Part shown: piece after piece, positions 18,283 to 26,405 of the stretch
Layout of the letters: each line of letters begins with the position of its first letter
How positions within the stretch are numbered: position 1 is the first letter of the stretch
Assembly (NCBI RefSeq): GCF_024585265.1
Contig: NZ_CP036533.1
Span: 2,551,001 to 2,615,000, forward strand
Direction: 5' to 3'
Length of the DNA stretch: 64,000 nucleotides
Origin: Bradyrhizobium sp. WBAH42
GTDB taxonomy: Bacteria; Pseudomonadota; Alphaproteobacteria; Rhizobiales; Xanthobacteraceae
Position numbers and translations under genes: made by a program
The notes under the pieces: generated by a model
The model's input: the letters and a program-made list of their open reading frames with translations, nothing else
Told to the model about the DNA's origin: nothing
Database searches by the model: none

Positions 18283-19248
18283 TCAATAGCCCCTTGCGCG
18301 GTCCACCACGTTCTCCAGCGCGCCGCCCGCCTCGAACCGCGCGATCTGCTCGGCAACATAGGCCGAGATCGCATCCGCGTCGGTGTCGGCGGCATTGTGC
18401 GGCGTCAGCACCACCTTGGGGTGGGTCCAGAACCGGCTGTCCTTTGGCTGCGGCTCCTGCACGAAGACGTCGAGCGAGGCCGCGCCGAGCGTGCCGTCGT
18501 CGAGGCAGGCGAGAATATCGGCCTCGTTCTGCAGGCCGCCGCGCCCGGCATTGATCAGCACCGGCGCGCCGAGCGGACTGCTGCGGTTGAGCTTTGCGAA
18601 GACGTCACGGTTGAGGATGCCGTGCGTGTCTGATGTCAGCGGCAGCAGGCAGACCAGGATATTGGTCGCGCGCAGGAATGCGTCAATGCCGGCCGTGCCA
18701 TGGAAGCATTCGACGCCGTCGATCGTGCGCGGGCTGCGGCTCCAGCCGGCGACCCGGAAGCCGAGCCGCCGCAGCACGTCGGCCGCGTCGGCGCCCAACG
18801 TGCCCAGTCCCATGACGCCGACCGTGATCGCGCTGGCCGGCCACTGATATCTGGGCTCCCAGCGCTTCTCGCGCTGCGATTGTCGGAGGTAAAGCTCCTG
18901 GCGGTGATGCATCAGAACGTGCAGCACGACATATTCGGTCATGCGGTTGGTGAGATCGGGCACGGCGACGCGCACTAGTGGCACCTCGGGCAGGCTCTTG
19001 TCGGCCATCAGCGCGTCGACGCCCGCCCCGAGGTTGAAGATCGCCCGCAGATTTGGGAACGCACCGAGATCGCCCGGCACCGGCTTCCACACCGCCGCAT
19101 AATGCACCTCCGCCGGATCGAGCCCGGCGTCCGGTAGCAGCACCACGCGGCGGTCCCCGCAGACGGCGTCAAACCGGGCTTTCCAGCGCTCCGGCAGCCA
19201 GTTCTGCTGCGTGCTGTTGATCAGGACGGCCAGTGTGCCCATGGTCAT
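18283..19248 (-). CDS. ghrA: 2-hydroxyacid dehydrogenase, GhrA-like glyoxylate/hydroxypyruvate reductase
   Basis: A 321-residue NAD(P)-dependent D-2-hydroxyacid dehydrogenase of the GhrA subgroup. It has the Rossmann motif GLGTLG in 'GVMGLGTLGADAA', 'INAGRGG' and the catalytic-His segment 'LTPHNAADTD'. It should reduce glyoxylate or hydroxypyruvate in the cytosol. ATG 19248 was chosen because GAAGAGG lies eight bases upstream; a second ATG at 19242 has worse spacing. It is divergent from the DGPF gene at 19389. Exact substrate preference is not certain. Confidence 0.82.
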   Translation of the reverse strand: MTMGTLAVLINSTQQNWLPERWKARFDAVCGDRRVVLLPDAGLDPAEVHYAAVWKPVPGDLGAFPNLRAIFNLGAGVDALMADKSLPEVPLVRVAVPDLTNRMTEYVVLHVLMHHRQELYLRQSQREKRWEPRYQWPASAITVGVMGLGTLGADAADVLRRLGFRVAGWSRSPRTIDGVECFHGTAGIDAFLRATNILVCLLPLTSDTHGILNRDVFAKLNRSSPLGAPVLINAGRGGLQNEADILACLDDGTLGAASLDVFVQEPQPKDSRFWTHPKVVLTPHNAADTDADAISAYVAEQIARFEAGGALENVVDRARGY

Positions 19249-19388
19249 TCGAAGTGCCTCTTCAGGTTCCGCTCGAGAAAGCCCTCCTTGGCACGATCTG
19301 CCGGATTTTTCTTGCAATTTTTTTCCGCAGCGCTGTCGGCGCGGGGCATATTGGCGCGTCTTCAGAACAGACGAGGGAAGTGCCGGCC

Positions 19389-19757
19389 ATGCTTTACGCC
19401 ATTCTTTGCTATCACGATGAGGATTTCGTCGGCTCCTGGAGCAAGGACCAGGACGAGGCCGTGATGAAGAAGCTCTCCGTCGTGCAGGAGAAGCTCACCA
19501 AGCAGGGCCGGCTCGGGCCGGTGGCGCGGCTGTTGCCGACGACTGCGGCGGCGACCCTGCGCAAGGAGGACCCGCCGCTGGTGCTCGACGGCCCCTATGC
19601 CGAGACCAAGGAGCAGCTGCTCGGCTTCTACATCGTCGACTGCAAGAACCTCGACGACGCCCTCGACGTCGCACGCGAGCTGGCTGCCGCCAACCCCGGC
19701 GGCGCCTACGAGGTGCGTCCCGTCGGCGTGTTCCGGCCCGGAGGAAACCTGACGTGA
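19389..19757 (+). CDS. DGPF/YCII-family protein linked to ECF sigma factor
   Basis: A 122-residue YCII-domain protein carrying the diagnostic DGPYAETKEQLLGFYIVDC stretch (DGPF-type). ATG 19389 follows GAGGGAAG. The next gene, an ECF42-type sigma factor, starts inside its stop codon (GTGA overlap), so the two are cotranslated. DGPF proteins are habitual partners of ECF42 sigma factors; their molecular function is not established. Confidence 0.83.
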   Translation: MLYAILCYHDEDFVGSWSKDQDEAVMKKLSVVQEKLTKQGRLGPVARLLPTTAAATLRKEDPPLVLDGPYAETKEQLLGFYIVDCKNLDDALDVARELAAANPGGAYEVRPVGVFRPGGNLT

Positions 19758-21040
19758 GCGAGGCCGATACCGCCTGGATCGAGACTGCGCTGACCTCGGC
19801 GCGACCCCAGGCGGTCGGCGCGCTGCTGCGCTATTTCCGTGATCTCGACACCGCAGAGGAGGCCTTTCAGAACGCCTGCCTGCGCGCGCTGAAGACCTGG
19901 CCGCAGAACGGGCCTCCGCGCGATCCCGCGGCCTGGCTGATCATGGTCGGCCGCAACGTTGCGATCGACGAAGTGCGACGCGCGCGCAGGCAGCAGCCGC
20001 TGCCGGAGGACGACCAGGCGATCTCCGATCTCGACGACGCCGAAGGCGCGCTGGCCGAGCGGCTCGACGGCTCGCACTATCGCGACGACATCTTGCGGCT
20101 GATGTTCATCTGCTGCCATCCAGGACTGCCGGCGACGCAGCAGATCGCGCTGGCGTTGCGCATCGTCTCGGGCCTCACGGTAAAGCAGATCGCACGCGCG
20201 TTCCTGGTCTCGGAAGCGGCGATGGAGCAGCGCATCACGCGCGCCAAGGCAAAGGTCGCCGAGGCCGGGACACCGTTCGAGGCGCCCGGCGCGGTCGAGC
20301 GCTCCGAACGGCTCGCCGGCGTCGCGGCGATGATCTACCTGATCTTCAACGAAGGCTATTCGGCGAGCGGCGACACGGCTGAAATCAGGAAGCCGCTGTG
20401 CGAGGAGGCGACCCGGCTGGCGCGGCTGCTGCTGCGGCTGTTTCCGAGCGAGCCGGAGATCATGGGTCTGACCGCGCTGATCCTGTTGCAGCACGCGCGC
20501 AGCGCCGCGCGCTTTGCCGCGGACGGTTCGCTGATCCTGCTGGACGATCAGGATCGGTCCTTGTGGAACGGCACCATGATTGCGGAGGGCCTCGCGCTGA
20601 TCGACAAGGCGATGCGCCACCGCCGCAGCGGGCCCTACCAGATCCAGGCCGCGATCGCCGCGCTGCATGCGCGCGCAGCGACGCCGGAGGAGACCGACTG
20701 GACGGAGATCGACCTGCTCTACGGCGCGCTCGAAGTGGTGCAGCCCTCGCCGGTGGTCACGCTCAACCGGGCGGTCGCGGTCTCCAAGGTGCGCGGGCCG
20801 CAGGCCGCGCTCGAACTGATCGAGCCGCTGGCGCCGAAGCTCGCCAACTATTTCCATTTCTACGGCGTGCGCGGCGCCTTCCTGATGCAGCTCGGCCGCA
20901 ACGACGAAGCCCGAATCGCCTTCGACCGCGCCATTGCGCTCGCCAACACCTCGGCCGAAGCCGCCCACATCCGCATGCATCTCGATCGCCTGATCCGGGA
21001 CAGCCAGCCGAGGGCAAAGGAAAGCGCGAAGACGAAGTAG
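19754..21040 (+). CDS. ECF42-type RNA polymerase sigma factor with C-terminal TPR-like extension
   Basis: A 428-residue protein. The N-terminal 180 residues hold sigma region 2 ('RYFRDLDTAEEAFQNACLRALKTWP', 'DPAAWLIMVGRNVAIDEVRR') and region 4 ('LTVKQIARAFLVSEAAMEQRITRAK'). The remaining 240 residues are a helical extension with 'MIYLIFNEGYSASGD' and 'LYGALEVVQPSPVVTLNRAVAVSKV', typical of the ECF42 group. GTG 19754 overlaps the DGPF gene stop by four bases. No anti-sigma gene is adjacent, as is usual for this group, where the C-terminal domain itself is needed for activity. Likely targets are DGPF genes such as those at 24675 and 25132, but no promoter match was established. Confidence 0.87.
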   Translation: MSEADTAWIETALTSARPQAVGALLRYFRDLDTAEEAFQNACLRALKTWPQNGPPRDPAAWLIMVGRNVAIDEVRRARRQQPLPEDDQAISDLDDAEGALAERLDGSHYRDDILRLMFICCHPGLPATQQIALALRIVSGLTVKQIARAFLVSEAAMEQRITRAKAKVAEAGTPFEAPGAVERSERLAGVAAMIYLIFNEGYSASGDTAEIRKPLCEEATRLARLLLRLFPSEPEIMGLTALILLQHARSAARFAADGSLILLDDQDRSLWNGTMIAEGLALIDKAMRHRRSGPYQIQAAIAALHARAATPEETDWTEIDLLYGALEVVQPSPVVTLNRAVAVSKVRGPQAALELIEPLAPKLANYFHFYGVRGAFLMQLGRNDEARIAFDRAIALANTSAEAAHIRMHLDRLIRDSQPRAKESAKTK

Positions 21041-21057
21041 GGCAGGTGCCCCTAAAC

Positions 21058-21137
21058 CGTCATTCCGGGGCGATGCGAAGCATCGAACCCGGAATCTCGA
21101 GATTCCGGGTTCACCCTTCGGGTGCCCCGGAATGACG
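21058..21137. repeat. Four-stem palindromic intergenic repeat
   Basis: The outer arms CGTCATTCCGGGGC (21058-21071) and GCCCCGGAATGACG (21124-21137) are perfect inverted repeats. Inside are a GATGC-GAA-GCATC hairpin, a perfect 28-bp palindrome (21085-21112) and an ACCC-TTC-GGGT hairpin, giving a possible cloverleaf. A degenerate relative of the outer arm occurs at 25508. This resembles dispersed REP-like elements of Bradyrhizobium. Confidence 0.75.
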
Positions 21138-21213
21138 CTGAAATAATTCCGTTTCCGTCTTGTCGGCCCCAGCCGTTCTCCTTCGTCTTAATCCCGTATC
21201 CAGGAGAGCCCTC

Positions 21214-21753
21214 ATGCTGAAAGCCATTGCCGTCATCGCCATCGTTCTCGCCGTCGGCATTGCCGCGGTCCTCGTCTTTGCCCTGACCAAACCCGATACG
21301 CTCCGTGTCGAGCGCGCGCTCGCCGTGAAGGCGCCGGCCGCTGCGATCTATCCGCTGGTTGCCGACTTCCATCGCTGGACCGCCTGGTCGCCCTATGAGA
21401 CCCGCGATCCCGCCATGAAGCGGACGTTCGGCGGAACCGCTGAAGGCAAGGGTGCGACCTATGCCTGGGACGGCAACAACAATGTCGGCGCCGGCCATAT
21501 GGAGATCCTGGAGGCGAACGGGCCCTCCAAGCTCCGCATCAAGCTCGATTTCGAGCGGCCGTTCGAAAGCCACAACACCGCCGAGTTCACCTTTGTGCCG
21601 CAAGGCGATGCCACACTCGTCACATGGGCGATGTACGGTCCGGCCCCGTTCCTGTCCAAGGTCATGCAGGTGTTCATCAACATGGACGGCATGATCGGCA
21701 AGGATTTCGAGGCGGGCCTCGCCGGCCTGAAGAAGCTCACCGAGAAGCAATAG
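21214..21753 (+). CDS. SRPBCC (START-like) family membrane-anchored protein
   Basis: A 179-residue protein. One hydrophobic N-terminal helix (3-25) anchors a START/polyketide-cyclase-like ligand-binding domain ('VERALAVKAPAAAIYPLVADFHRWTAWSPYE', 'VTWAMYGPAPF', 'MDGMIGKDFEAGLAGLKKL'). ATG 21214 follows CAGGAGAG. It stands 25 bases before the VOC gene and is probably cotranscribed with it. SRPBCC genes often sit beside DGPF/ECF modules. The ligand is unknown. Confidence 0.8.
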   Translation: MLKAIAVIAIVLAVGIAAVLVFALTKPDTLRVERALAVKAPAAAIYPLVADFHRWTAWSPYETRDPAMKRTFGGTAEGKGATYAWDGNNNVGAGHMEILEANGPSKLRIKLDFERPFESHNTAEFTFVPQGDATLVTWAMYGPAPFLSKVMQVFINMDGMIGKDFEAGLAGLKKLTEKQ

Positions 21754-21778
21754 GACTGCAACGAAGAGGAGAGAAACG

Positions 21779-22192
21779 ATGCTCAATCCCTATCTGTTCT
21801 ACCAGGACAATTGCGAAGCGGCGTTCAACTATTACGCCAAGGTTCTCGGCGGCAAGATCGACGCAATGATGCGCGCATCGGATGCTCCGCCGGAGATGCC
21901 GGCCGCGCCCGGCCGCGAGAAGATGATTATGCATGCGCGCATGTCGCTCCCCGACGGCAGCGTGCTGATGGCTTCCGACGCGCCGGCCGAGCACTTTCAC
22001 AAGCCGCAGGGCTTCTCGATCTCGCTCACGGTCAAGGATCCTGCAGATGGCGAGCGCAAGTTCAACGCGCTCGCCGACGGCGGCAGCGTCACCATGCCCT
22101 TCAGCAAGACGTTCTGGGCCAAGGGCTTTGGCATGTGCGTCGACAAGTTCGGCATTCCCTGGATGGTGAATTGCCCGGCCGAAGGCATGTGA
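21779..22192 (+). CDS. VOC family protein, PhnB-like glyoxalase fold
   Basis: A 137-residue protein beginning 'LNPYLFYQDNCEAAFNYYAKVLGGKI' and ending 'CVDKFGIPWMVNCP', the hallmark of the PhnB-like VOC subgroup (annotated elsewhere as 3-demethylubiquinone methyltransferase-like). ATG 21779 follows GAGGAGAG. It probably belongs to the same set as the SRPBCC and DGPF proteins. Its enzymatic role, if any, is unknown. Confidence 0.83.
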   Translation: MLNPYLFYQDNCEAAFNYYAKVLGGKIDAMMRASDAPPEMPAAPGREKMIMHARMSLPDGSVLMASDAPAEHFHKPQGFSISLTVKDPADGERKFNALADGGSVTMPFSKTFWAKGFGMCVDKFGIPWMVNCPAEGM

Positions 22193-22223
22193 CGGGCGCG
22201 AGCGCGATCCGTCGCGTTGCGAT

Positions 22224-22252
22224 CCCCTCTCTCCAATGCTGCGGGAGAGGGG
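22224..22252. repeat. Palindromic CCCCTCTC repeat element
   Basis: CCCCTCTC (22224-22231) pairs with GAGAGGGG (22245-22252) across 13 bases. A second inverted repeat follows (GACGTA 22252-22257 / TACGTC 22266-22271), and a third (CACCGGAT/ATCCGGTG, 22298-22315) covers the end of the lipoprotein gene. It may also act as a transcription stop between the convergent genes. Confidence 0.55.
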
Positions 22253-22296
22253 ACGTACGCTTCGTTACGTCACGAGTCGATCGGCCGTGTCTCCTC

Positions 22297-22641
22297 TCAC
22301 CGGATTGATCCGGTGACGTCCTCGCGCGGCGGCGACGATTCCACGCAGCGAGGACAGATCACGAGCTTGGCGCCGAGCTTCTTGTCGTTCTCCGCCTGTA
22401 TCTCGTCCTGGACCGCCCACCACGCCTCGGAATATGGGCGCAATGTGCCGAGCACCTTTTCCCGCTCCTGATTGGGATCACTTGGGGCCGGCGCGCCGGT
22501 CGTGACGCGCCGCTTGGCGACATGCGGACGGTTCGGATCCTTGCCGAGACCATCCCATGCGATGGCGCGGCGCTCCTGCGCCTCTGCGCAGCCGATCAGC
22601 GCTGTGCAAAAAGTAAGCACGATGAAGCCGTGTCGAATCAT
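22297..22641 (-). CDS. Small putative lipoprotein, unknown function
   Basis: A 114-residue protein with a hydrophobic leader 'MIRHGFIVLTFCTALIGCAEA'; the LIGC lipobox suggests lipidation at Cys19. The mature part is hydrophilic ('PSDPNQEREKVLGTLRPYSEAWWAVQDEIQAENDKKLG') with a C-terminal 'CPRC' pair. ATG 22641 is used because it fits the signal peptide; the GGAGG upstream is a little distant, and the frame extends up to 22707. The gene is convergent with the VOC gene. I do not recognise a family. Confidence 0.65.
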   Translation of the reverse strand: MIRHGFIVLTFCTALIGCAEAQERRAIAWDGLGKDPNRPHVAKRRVTTGAPAPSDPNQEREKVLGTLRPYSEAWWAVQDEIQAENDKKLGAKLVICPRCVESSPPREDVTGSIR

Positions 22642-23017
22642 GCCGGGCTTTTGCCTCCATAAGCGGCGCGCGAGAGACACGCGCCTCATCGGTTCAATGG
22701 AACTCAAGGCAAAACAAGCTTGCCGGCATGGCCGAATATGAGTCGTGCTTTCGCATCACTTTGCGGACGCAGTGAGGCGCCGGCTGCATCGCACAACAAT
22801 TGGCGCAATATTGGGCTGTGATATGCACGTCAGAATCGCTATTGGTGAGTCATAAAAGCTACAAACTGGGATGGACGTCACGTGGAAGGGGAGCGACCGA
22901 TGGCGGCGGCGCTACAGATCAACTTTGCTCTCTGGGGAATGCTCATTTGCGCCAGCGCGAAGCTGGCGCCGGTGATCCAGACGCTCTTTTGAAAGCGGTT
23001 GGCGGCTGCCGGCTGTA
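22642..23017. other. Intergenic region with one hairpin
   Basis: About 375 bases. A 78-residue open frame (22800-23036) has no family similarity and is probably spurious. A hairpin GCGCCAGC / GCTGGCGC lies at 22949-22969, close to the 3' end of the following minus-strand gene. Nothing else is evident. Confidence 0.5.
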
Positions 23018-23455
23018 TCAGCGGCAACGCGGATAGATCGCGGCGAGATCGCGCCCCTTCAACAGGAGCAGCCGCGAGCTAAGACCGCCACGGCGGCTGA
23101 TCCAGTCGCGCACCGGGCCTGGATAGGCGGCAAGCACCGCGACCGATGCTTCCGGTTCGGCATAGAAGCGGCCGCGCCGGTCCACCGATCGCGCGGCGTG
23201 GAAGCCGAGCACGGCGCGCTTGGTGACGCAGATGCGCTCGCCCGGCACGATGCTCAGCACCAGCGTGCAGGCGGACAGGCAGGGGCCGTCGATCACGACG
23301 CGCTCGCCGCTCTCGCGCACTTTCTCGAACAGATCGAGGAACGGCCCGACCTGTCCACCCGGGGATTGGATGATGCGGATCTCGGCCGCCGCCGGCGCGG
23401 CGACGAGCAGCGCGGATGCAAGCATCAGGGTTTTGAGGAAGGTGATGCGTTGCAT
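23018..23455 (-). CDS. Secreted ClpP-fold-like protein (COG3904-like)
   Basis: A 145-residue protein with a signal peptide (1-24, ending APAAA). The mature region 'IQSPGGQVGPFLDLFEKVRESGERVVIDGPCLSACTLVLSIVPGERICVTKRAVLGFHAAR' has the layout of periplasmic ClpP/crotonase-fold proteins, where the Ser in 'CLSACT' corresponds to the nucleophile position and 'GFHAA' to the His region. ATG 23455 follows GGAGAG. It may be a small periplasmic protease or a degenerate relative. The call rests on motif resemblance only. Confidence 0.6.
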   Translation of the reverse strand: MQRITFLKTLMLASALLVAAPAAAEIRIIQSPGGQVGPFLDLFEKVRESGERVVIDGPCLSACTLVLSIVPGERICVTKRAVLGFHAARSVDRRGRFYAEPEASVAVLAAYPGPVRDWISRRGGLSSRLLLLKGRDLAAIYPRCR

Positions 23456-23484
23456 GGTACTCTCCACGAACTCGATTCCGTAAG

Positions 23485-23610
23485 GGTGGGTTAGCCGACG
23501 GATGCGCGAAGCGCAGTCCGTTGGCGTAACCCACCATCTTTCTGACCGCGTGAGAAGTGGTGGGTTACGCGCCGCGACCGCGCTTCGCGCAGCCGCAGCG
23601 CTAACCCACC
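23485..23610. repeat. Two tandem GGTGGGTTA inverted-repeat elements
   Basis: Each unit starts GGTGGGTTA and ends TAACCCACC: 23485-23535 and 23559-23610. The interiors share motifs such as GCGAAGCGC and GCTTCGCGC but are oppositely arranged. They lie between two minus-strand genes and resemble dispersed intergenic repeats of Bradyrhizobium. Confidence 0.75.
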
Positions 23611-23620
23611 CCTACAAATT

Positions 23621-24409
23621 CTACCCGTTGCGCCTCTGCCCGCGCAGCGTCGGCAGGCCGATACCCGCCGCATCGAAGCCGCCGTCCACGGCCAAAATTT
23701 GGCCGGTGATGTAGCTCGCGCTGCCCGAGCACAGGAAATAGATCGCTTCCGCGAGTTCCTCCTCCAGGCCGTAGCGGTTGAGCGGAATGGCGTCGTGATA
23801 GTCGGCGCGGATTTCCTTGGTGTGCACCTGCTTGGCCATGGCGGTGTCGACCGGTCCCGGCGCGACCGCGTTGACACGGATGTTGAGCGAGGCGAGCTCG
23901 ACTGCGAGCTGCTTGGTGAGGTGCGCAAGGCCTGCCTTGCTGGTGCCGTAGGCCGAGCGCAGCGTCGAGGCGCGCACGGCCGAGATCGAGGTGATGTTGA
24001 CGATGGCCCCGCCATTGCCGTCGCGCATCAAGGGCACGGCCGCCTTGGTGCAGAGGAACGGACCGGTGAGGTTGACCTCGAGCACGCGGCGCCAGTCGGC
24101 CTCCGACGTCTCCATCAGCGGCGCGAACACGGCGATGCCGGCATTGTTGACCAGCGCATCCAACCGGCCGAACCGCCGCTCGATCCCCGTCATCGCATGG
24201 CTGACTGCGGCCGCGTCGGAAACGTCGCAGGTGAGCGCCAGCGTCGCCTCACTCTGGCCGATCTCGGCAACCGCGCGGCCGAGCAGCTCGCCCTCGATGT
24301 CGAGCAGCGCCACGCGCCAGCCTTCTGCGAGGAACTTCTTCGCGGTCGCAAGCCCGATGCCGCGGGCGGCTCCGGTGACGAGGGCGACTTTTTGCGTGGC
24401 TTGCGGCAT
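23621..24409 (-). CDS. SDR family oxidoreductase
   Basis: A 262-residue classical short-chain dehydrogenase: TGAARGIG near 12-19, 'DALVNNAGI', catalytic Ser in 'ITSISA', and YGTSK as the Tyr/Lys pair, followed by 'RVNAVAPGPVDTAM' and 'SYITGQILAVDGG'. It is a cytosolic NAD(P)-dependent oxidoreductase. ATG 24409 begins directly before the Rossmann strand. The gene is divergent from the DGPF gene at 24675. The substrate is unknown. Confidence 0.85.
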   Translation of the reverse strand: MPQATQKVALVTGAARGIGLATAKKFLAEGWRVALLDIEGELLGRAVAEIGQSEATLALTCDVSDAAAVSHAMTGIERRFGRLDALVNNAGIAVFAPLMETSEADWRRVLEVNLTGPFLCTKAAVPLMRDGNGGAIVNITSISAVRASTLRSAYGTSKAGLAHLTKQLAVELASLNIRVNAVAPGPVDTAMAKQVHTKEIRADYHDAIPLNRYGLEEELAEAIYFLCSGSASYITGQILAVDGGFDAAGIGLPTLRGQRRNG

Positions 24410-24674
24410 CGGCTGATCTGTCCTGTGTCGGGGAGGGGCGTGCGAGAGCGCCGGCCCCTTTTACTGCGCTTTCGTTTCGGCATGAAAGGCCTCGCGCCGT
24501 GCCGATCGAGCCCGGTGTGGCCCAGAATGCGCCAGACGCGGCTGCGCCCGCGGCCTCCAAATAATTTCTGTCCCGCTGTCGGCCCGGCAGAAGGTCGTTC
24601 GTCTTGGAGGGGAGCGCGGGCCAGCCGTTTCCGCCCGCAGGACATATCGGAATGGACTGACAGCGAGGAGCCCC

Positions 24675-25079
24675 ATGCGATTCATGATGCTGATGATCCC
24701 GCTCGGCTACGAGAATGCGCCGCCGGAGGTGCAGCTCGATCCCGAGCGCGTTGCGGCGATGATGCGCTACAACGAGGCGCTGAAGGATGCGGGCGTGCTG
24801 ATCACGCTGGACGGACTGCACCCGCCGTCGACCGGCGCGCGCGTCTCGTTCGCGACCGGCAAGCCTGTGGTGACCGACGGGCCCTTCGCGGAAGCCAAGG
24901 AAGTCCTGGGCGGCTATTGGATGATCGAGGTCGCCTCGCGCGAGGAAGCGATCGCGTGGGCCAGGAAGTGCCCGGCTTCGCCGAACGAGATCGTCGAAAT
25001 CCGGCAGGTGCACGAGATCGCCGATTACTCGCCCGAGGTGCAGGAGATCCTCGCCGGGTTTGGCGACCTGAAGACGTAG
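24675..25079 (+). CDS. DGPF/YCII-family protein
   Basis: A 134-residue YCII-related protein with the diagnostic DGPFAEAKEVLGGYWMIEV segment. ATG 24675 follows GCGAGGAG. It is of the type usually accompanying ECF42-like sigma factors; the nearest such sigma gene is about 4 kb away at 19754. A second YCII-like gene follows after 52 bases. Function unknown. Confidence 0.83.
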   Translation: MRFMMLMIPLGYENAPPEVQLDPERVAAMMRYNEALKDAGVLITLDGLHPPSTGARVSFATGKPVVTDGPFAEAKEVLGGYWMIEVASREEAIAWARKCPASPNEIVEIRQVHEIADYSPEVQEILAGFGDLKT

Positions 25080-25131
25080 ACGACACAGCCGCTGCGTGAT
25101 GTCCCCAATCTTTCAACCCCAGGAGAAAACC

Positions 25132-25497
25132 ATGAGCACCGAACACAAATTCCTCGCCATCTATCTCGGCAGCACGACGGGATCGAAAATGGCGGCGTGG
25201 CGAGCACTGCCCGAGGCCGAACGGAAGGCGAAGGAGCAGGAGGGCATGGCGGCCTGGCAAGGCTGGGTCGAGAAGCACAAAGCCGTGATCGTCGAGATGG
25301 GCGGCCCGCTCGGCAAGACCCGTAGGATCGACGCCAATGGCATCACCGAGATCAGCAACGCGCTGACCGGTTTCACGGTGGTGCGCGCCGCCTCGCAGGA
25401 GGACGCTGCAAAGCTGTTCGAGAACCACCCGCATTTTGCGATCTTCCCGGGCGAGGCCATCGAGGTCATGCCCGTGCTGCCGATTCCGCAGATGTAG
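25132..25497 (+). CDS. YCII-related small protein
   Basis: A 121-residue protein. 'HKFLAIYLGS', 'WQGWVEKHKAVIVEMGGPLGKTRRI' and 'FTVVRAASQEDAAKLFENHPHFAIFPGEAIEVMPVLPI' match the YCII-like ferredoxin-like fold, although the DGPF motif itself is absent. ATG 25132 follows AGGAGAAAA. It probably shares a transcript with the DGPF gene upstream. Function unknown. Confidence 0.75.
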   Translation: MSTEHKFLAIYLGSTTGSKMAAWRALPEAERKAKEQEGMAAWQGWVEKHKAVIVEMGGPLGKTRRIDANGITEISNALTGFTVVRAASQEDAAKLFENHPHFAIFPGEAIEVMPVLPIPQM

Positions 25498-25507
25498 CTT
25501 CCGGCGA

Positions 25508-25549
25508 TCGTCATTCCGGGGCGGCTCTTCGAGCCACTTCGGAACGACT
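25508..25549. repeat. Degenerate REP-like palindrome
   Basis: It begins CGTCATTCCGGGGC, the same 14 bases as the outer arm of the 21058 repeat. It has an inner GGCTC-TTC-GAGCC hairpin and a decayed right arm (CGGAACGAC). Located just after the YCII-like gene. Confidence 0.6.
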
Positions 25550-25607
25550 GCGGAGACTACGGGGTTAATCACGCCCCATCGCCGCTAGTGACCTTCGCGC
25601 CCGGCTC

Positions 25608-25626
25608 ATGTAAAGGTCGTTCACAT
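25608..25626. promoter_or_regulatory. Candidate TetR operator at its own start codon
   Basis: ATGTAAAGGTCGTTCACAT is an imperfect palindrome whose last two bases overlap the TetR ATG. Flanking bases extend it to GCTCATGT / ACATGAGC. It matches the site at 26433 in 15 of 19 positions. Confidence 0.55.
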
Positions 25627-26365
25627 GAGCTGGCGCAAGGAGCAGCGCCGCGCCGAGCGCGGCTATCACCACGGCAATCTGAAGGAAGCCCTGTTGCAGG
25701 CGGCCCTCGGGCTGATCGCCGAGAAGGGGGCTGCCGGCTTCACCTTCGCCGATGCCGCGCGCATGGCCGGCGTCAGTGCGGCGGCGCCCTATCGGCATTT
25801 CCGCGATCGTGAGGAGCTGTTGTCCTCGATCGCGCAGCGCGGCTTCGAGCAGTTCGAGGCGCGCCTGTCCGCGGCCTGGGACGACGGGCGGCCCGATACG
25901 GTCACCGCGTTCGAGCGCGTCGGCAAGGCCTATCTCGCCTTCGCCCGCGAGGAGCCGGCCTTCTACAATGCGATGTTCGAATCTGGCGTGCCGGTCGATG
26001 CCAATGCCGCACTTCAGGCGGCCAGCGAACGCGCCTTCAACATCATCCGAGCCGCAGCCGAGCGGCTCGCCGCGCTAACGCCGCCCGGCACGCCCCGACC
26101 GCCGGCCATGATGATGGCGCTGCACATCTGGTCGATGGCGCATGGCGTGGCCTCGCTGTTCTCGCGGGGCGATGCCGCGCGACGCAAGCTGCCGATGTCG
26201 CCGGACGAGCTGCTGGAGGCCGAAGTGCTGATCTATCTGCGCGGCCTCGGTTTCCCGACCGACCGCCGTCCTGCGGGCAAGGGCGCCGCGCCGCCGCCGG
26301 TGCCGCCGGAGGCTCCCTCCGGTTCGGGCGTCCCGCCCGGCGGTCCCTGGGGCAAGCCGAAATAA
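25625..26365 (+). CDS. TetR/AcrR family transcriptional regulator
   Basis: A 246-residue protein. The DNA-binding domain is 'GYHHGNLKEALLQAALGLIAEKGAAGFTFADAARMAGVSAAAPYRHFRDREELL', the 'YHHGNL' subgroup of TetR proteins with a WHG-like C-terminal domain ('MMMALHIWSMAHGVASLF'). The last 35 residues are Pro/Gly-rich and probably disordered. The start codon lies within an operator-like palindrome that recurs before the next gene, suggesting autorepression and control of the DUF2852 gene. Confidence 0.85.
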   Translation: MSWRKEQRRAERGYHHGNLKEALLQAALGLIAEKGAAGFTFADAARMAGVSAAAPYRHFRDREELLSSIAQRGFEQFEARLSAAWDDGRPDTVTAFERVGKAYLAFAREEPAFYNAMFESGVPVDANAALQAASERAFNIIRAAAERLAALTPPGTPRPPAMMMALHIWSMAHGVASLFSRGDAARRKLPMSPDELLEAEVLIYLRGLGFPTDRRPAGKGAAPPPVPPEAPSGSGVPPGGPWGKPK

Positions 26366-26405
26366 GATTGCGCGAATAATCACGCGGGCGTGTCTGGCGG
26401 CCAGC

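Noticed and set aside
21058..21137. Cloverleaf-like fold considered as a tRNA
   Set aside because: It lacks the T-loop consensus, an anticodon arm of proper geometry and a CCA-adjacent acceptor; the outer arms match a second dispersed repeat.
22800..23036. A 78-residue plus-strand frame between the lipoprotein and ClpP-like genes
   Set aside because: No ribosome binding site or family similarity, and it overlaps the end of a better-supported gene.
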